A DNA stretch of 34,342 bases, from NCBI GenBank assembly GCA_046566145.1, contig JBKHXF010000012.1, forward strand, positions 1 through 34,342, written 5' to 3'. How positions within the stretch are numbered: position 1 is the stretch's first letter; every line of letters starts with the position of its first letter. This document shows positions 33,203 through 34,342 of the stretch, one piece after another. A model generated the notes under the pieces. It was not told the DNA's origin and did no database searches. It was given only the letters and a program-made list of their open reading frames with translations. Source of the DNA: JBKHXF01 sp046566145. Its GTDB lineage: Bacteria; Actinomycetota; Nitriliruptoria; Nitriliruptorales; Nitriliruptoraceae. Position numbers and translations under genes: made by a program.

Positions 33203-34342
33203 CAGATGCCCCCTCCCCCGCGGGCGTCGAGGACCCAGGTGTCCTTCGAGCCGCCGCCCTGCGACGAGTTCACGACCAGCGACCCCTCGCGCAGCGCGAC
33301 GCGGGTCAGCCCGCCGGGGATGACCTCGATGGTCTCCCCCGCGATCGCGAACGGCCGGAGGTCGACGTGCCGGCCGGCGAGCCGCCCGTCGACCAGCGTG
33401 GGGTGCCGGGAGAGCTGCACCACCTCCTGGGCGATGTAGCCGCGTGGGTCGGCGTCGACCCGCCGGCGGAACTCCTCGATCTCCTCGTCGGAGGCGGACG
33501 GGCCGATGAGCATCCCGTACCCGCCCGACTCGGCGACGGGCTTGACCACGAGCTCGTCGAGCCGGTCGAGCACCATCGCCCGCTGCTCGTCGTCCCAGAG
33601 CAGGTAGGTCTCGACGTTGGGGAGCAGCGGCTCCTCGCCGAGGTAGTAGCGGATCATCTCCGGCACGAACGCGTACACGGCCTTGTCGTCCGCGACCCCG
33701 TTCCCCACGGCGTTGACCACGGTGACGTTGCCGGCGCGGACCGCGGACATCAGGCCGGGCACCCCGAGCGCGGAGTCCGGACGGAAGACCACCGGGTCGA
33801 GGAAGTCGTCGTCGATGCGGCGGTAGATGACGTCGACGCGCTGCTCGCCGTCGGTCGTGCGCATCGACACGACGTTGTCGCGGCACACGAGGTCGCGCCC
33901 CTCCACCAGCTCCACGCCCATCTGCCGGGCCAGGAACGCGTGTTCGAAGTAGGCCGAGTTGTACACGCCCGGCGTCAGCACGACGATCGTGGGCTCCCCC
34001 ACCGCGGCAGGTGCCACGTGGCTCAGCGCGCGGTGCAGCAACGTGCCGTAGGAGTTCACCGACCGGATCCCGTACGTCGCGAACAGCGCGGGGAGCACCC
34101 GCGTCATGGCCACCCGGTTCTCGATGACGTAGGAGATGCCGCTGGGGTTGCGCAGGTTGTCCTCGAGCACGACGTACCGGCCCTCCCCGTCGCGCACCAG
34201 GTCGACGCCCGCCACCAGGCACCGCGCCCCGTGCGGCACAGGGATCCCGAAGGCCTCGCGGGTGAACCCGTCGGCCGACAGCACCATCTCCCACGGCACG
34301 ATGCCGTCGCCGATCGCCGCGCGCTCGCCGGCGTAGAGGTCG
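33202..34342 (-). CDS. Circularly permuted ATP-grasp protein (DUF404/407), 5' end beyond the window
   Basis: The visible 379 residues of what is usually a protein of about 480-500. Seen are DGIVPWEMV, VLEDNLRNPSGISYVIENR, NAVGNGVADDKAVYAFVP, the lysine-glycine block LVVKPVAESGGYGMLIGP and LVVNSSQGGGSKDTWVL. These are typical of the circularly permuted ATP-grasp enzymes predicted to form peptide or amide bonds. The open frame runs to the last base, so the start codon is not in this sequence. It is the first gene of the ATP-grasp, alpha-E, transglutaminase operon. Confidence 0.93.
   Translation of the reverse strand, partial: DLYAGERAAIGDGIVPWEMVLSADGFTREAFGIPVPHGARCLVAGVDLVRDGEGRYVVLEDNLRNPSGISYVIENRVAMTRVLPALFATYGIRSVNSYGTLLHRALSHVAPAAVGEPTIVVLTPGVYNSAYFEHAFLARQMGVELVEGRDLVCRDNVVSMRTTDGEQRVDVIYRRIDDDFLDPVVFRPDSALGVPGLMSAVRAGNVTVVNAVGNGVADDKAVYAFVPEMIRYYLGEEPLLPNVETYLLWDDEQRAMVLDRLDELVVKPVAESGGYGMLIGPSASDEEIEEFRRRVDADPRGYIAQEVVQLSRHPTLVDGRLAGRHVDLRPFAIAGETIEVIPGGLTRVALREGSLVVNSSQGGGSKDTWVLDARGGGGI

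Overview
This window is a very GC-rich chromosomal segment (by eye well above 70% GC) packed with short intergenic gaps, many GTG starts and 1-4 nt stop/start overlaps. Gene content points to an actinobacterium: a sufR-B-D-Rieske-C-S-U-T operon, an F420-type luciferase-like oxidoreductase, a MoeZ-type E1/rhodanese fusion, a DRTGG-containing long phosphotransacetylase and a VanW/YoaR-type wall protein. A deep-branching, possibly aquatic or halotolerant lineage would fit the heliorhodopsin, but the genus cannot be read from this sequence. I see no tRNA, rRNA, transposase, CRISPR array, phage gene or origin; it looks like core chromosome.

Layout. 50-2068 (-): membrane anti-sigma-like protein and a secreted coiled-coil M23 peptidase. 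2440-5207 (+): VanW-family wall protein translationally coupled to a methyltransferase. 5209-6147 (-): a nuclease-fold protein that keeps four Fe-S-type cysteines but has lost the catalytic lysine motif. 6335-8763 (+): two overlapping Gfo/Idh/MocA dehydrogenases. 8785-9345 (-) and 9380-9922 (+): a cysteine-less DsbA-like protein and a MOSC protein, back to back on 34 bp. 9970-10827 (-): 3-mercaptopyruvate-type sulfurtransferase. 10960-13722 (+): PEP carboxylase. 13801-14900 (+): AzlC/AzlD exporter pair. 14919-18145 (-): pta-ackA operon. 18231-19013 (-): a heliorhodopsin. 19146-20318 (-): MoeZ. 20577-21551 (+): UDP-glucose 4-epimerase. 21576-22199 (-): secreted protein with three cysteine pairs. 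22397-29497 (-): complete SUF iron-sulfur cluster operon under SufR. 29710-30150 (-): lone receiver-domain protein. 30286-31290 (+): LLM oxidoreductase. 31309 to the window end (-): transglutaminase-like protein, alpha-E protein and a circularly permuted ATP-grasp protein cut by the window edge.

How genes work together. The SUF block encodes cysteine desulfurase (SufS), sulfur acceptor (SufU), scaffold (SufBCD), a maturation factor (SufT), a Rieske ferredoxin and the cluster-sensing repressor SufR. A perfect palindrome containing CAAC-N6-GTTG lies on the start point of a well-formed promoter upstream of sufR, so the operon is probably autorepressed. Other sulfur-handling genes (sulfurtransferase, MoeZ, MOSC) lie in the same 20 kb. 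PEP carboxylase and Pta-AckA are central carbon enzymes. ATP-grasp, alpha-E and transglutaminase form a widely conserved but functionally unproven peptide-modification module.

The most notable items are the heliorhodopsin with all hallmark residues, the SufR promoter/operator, the inactivated Fe-S nuclease-fold protein, the ATP-grasp/alpha-E/transglutaminase module with a glutamine-rich tail, a cluster of repeats between moeZ and galE, and a recurrent -10 hexamer 7-10 nt upstream of start codons that implies leaderless transcripts.
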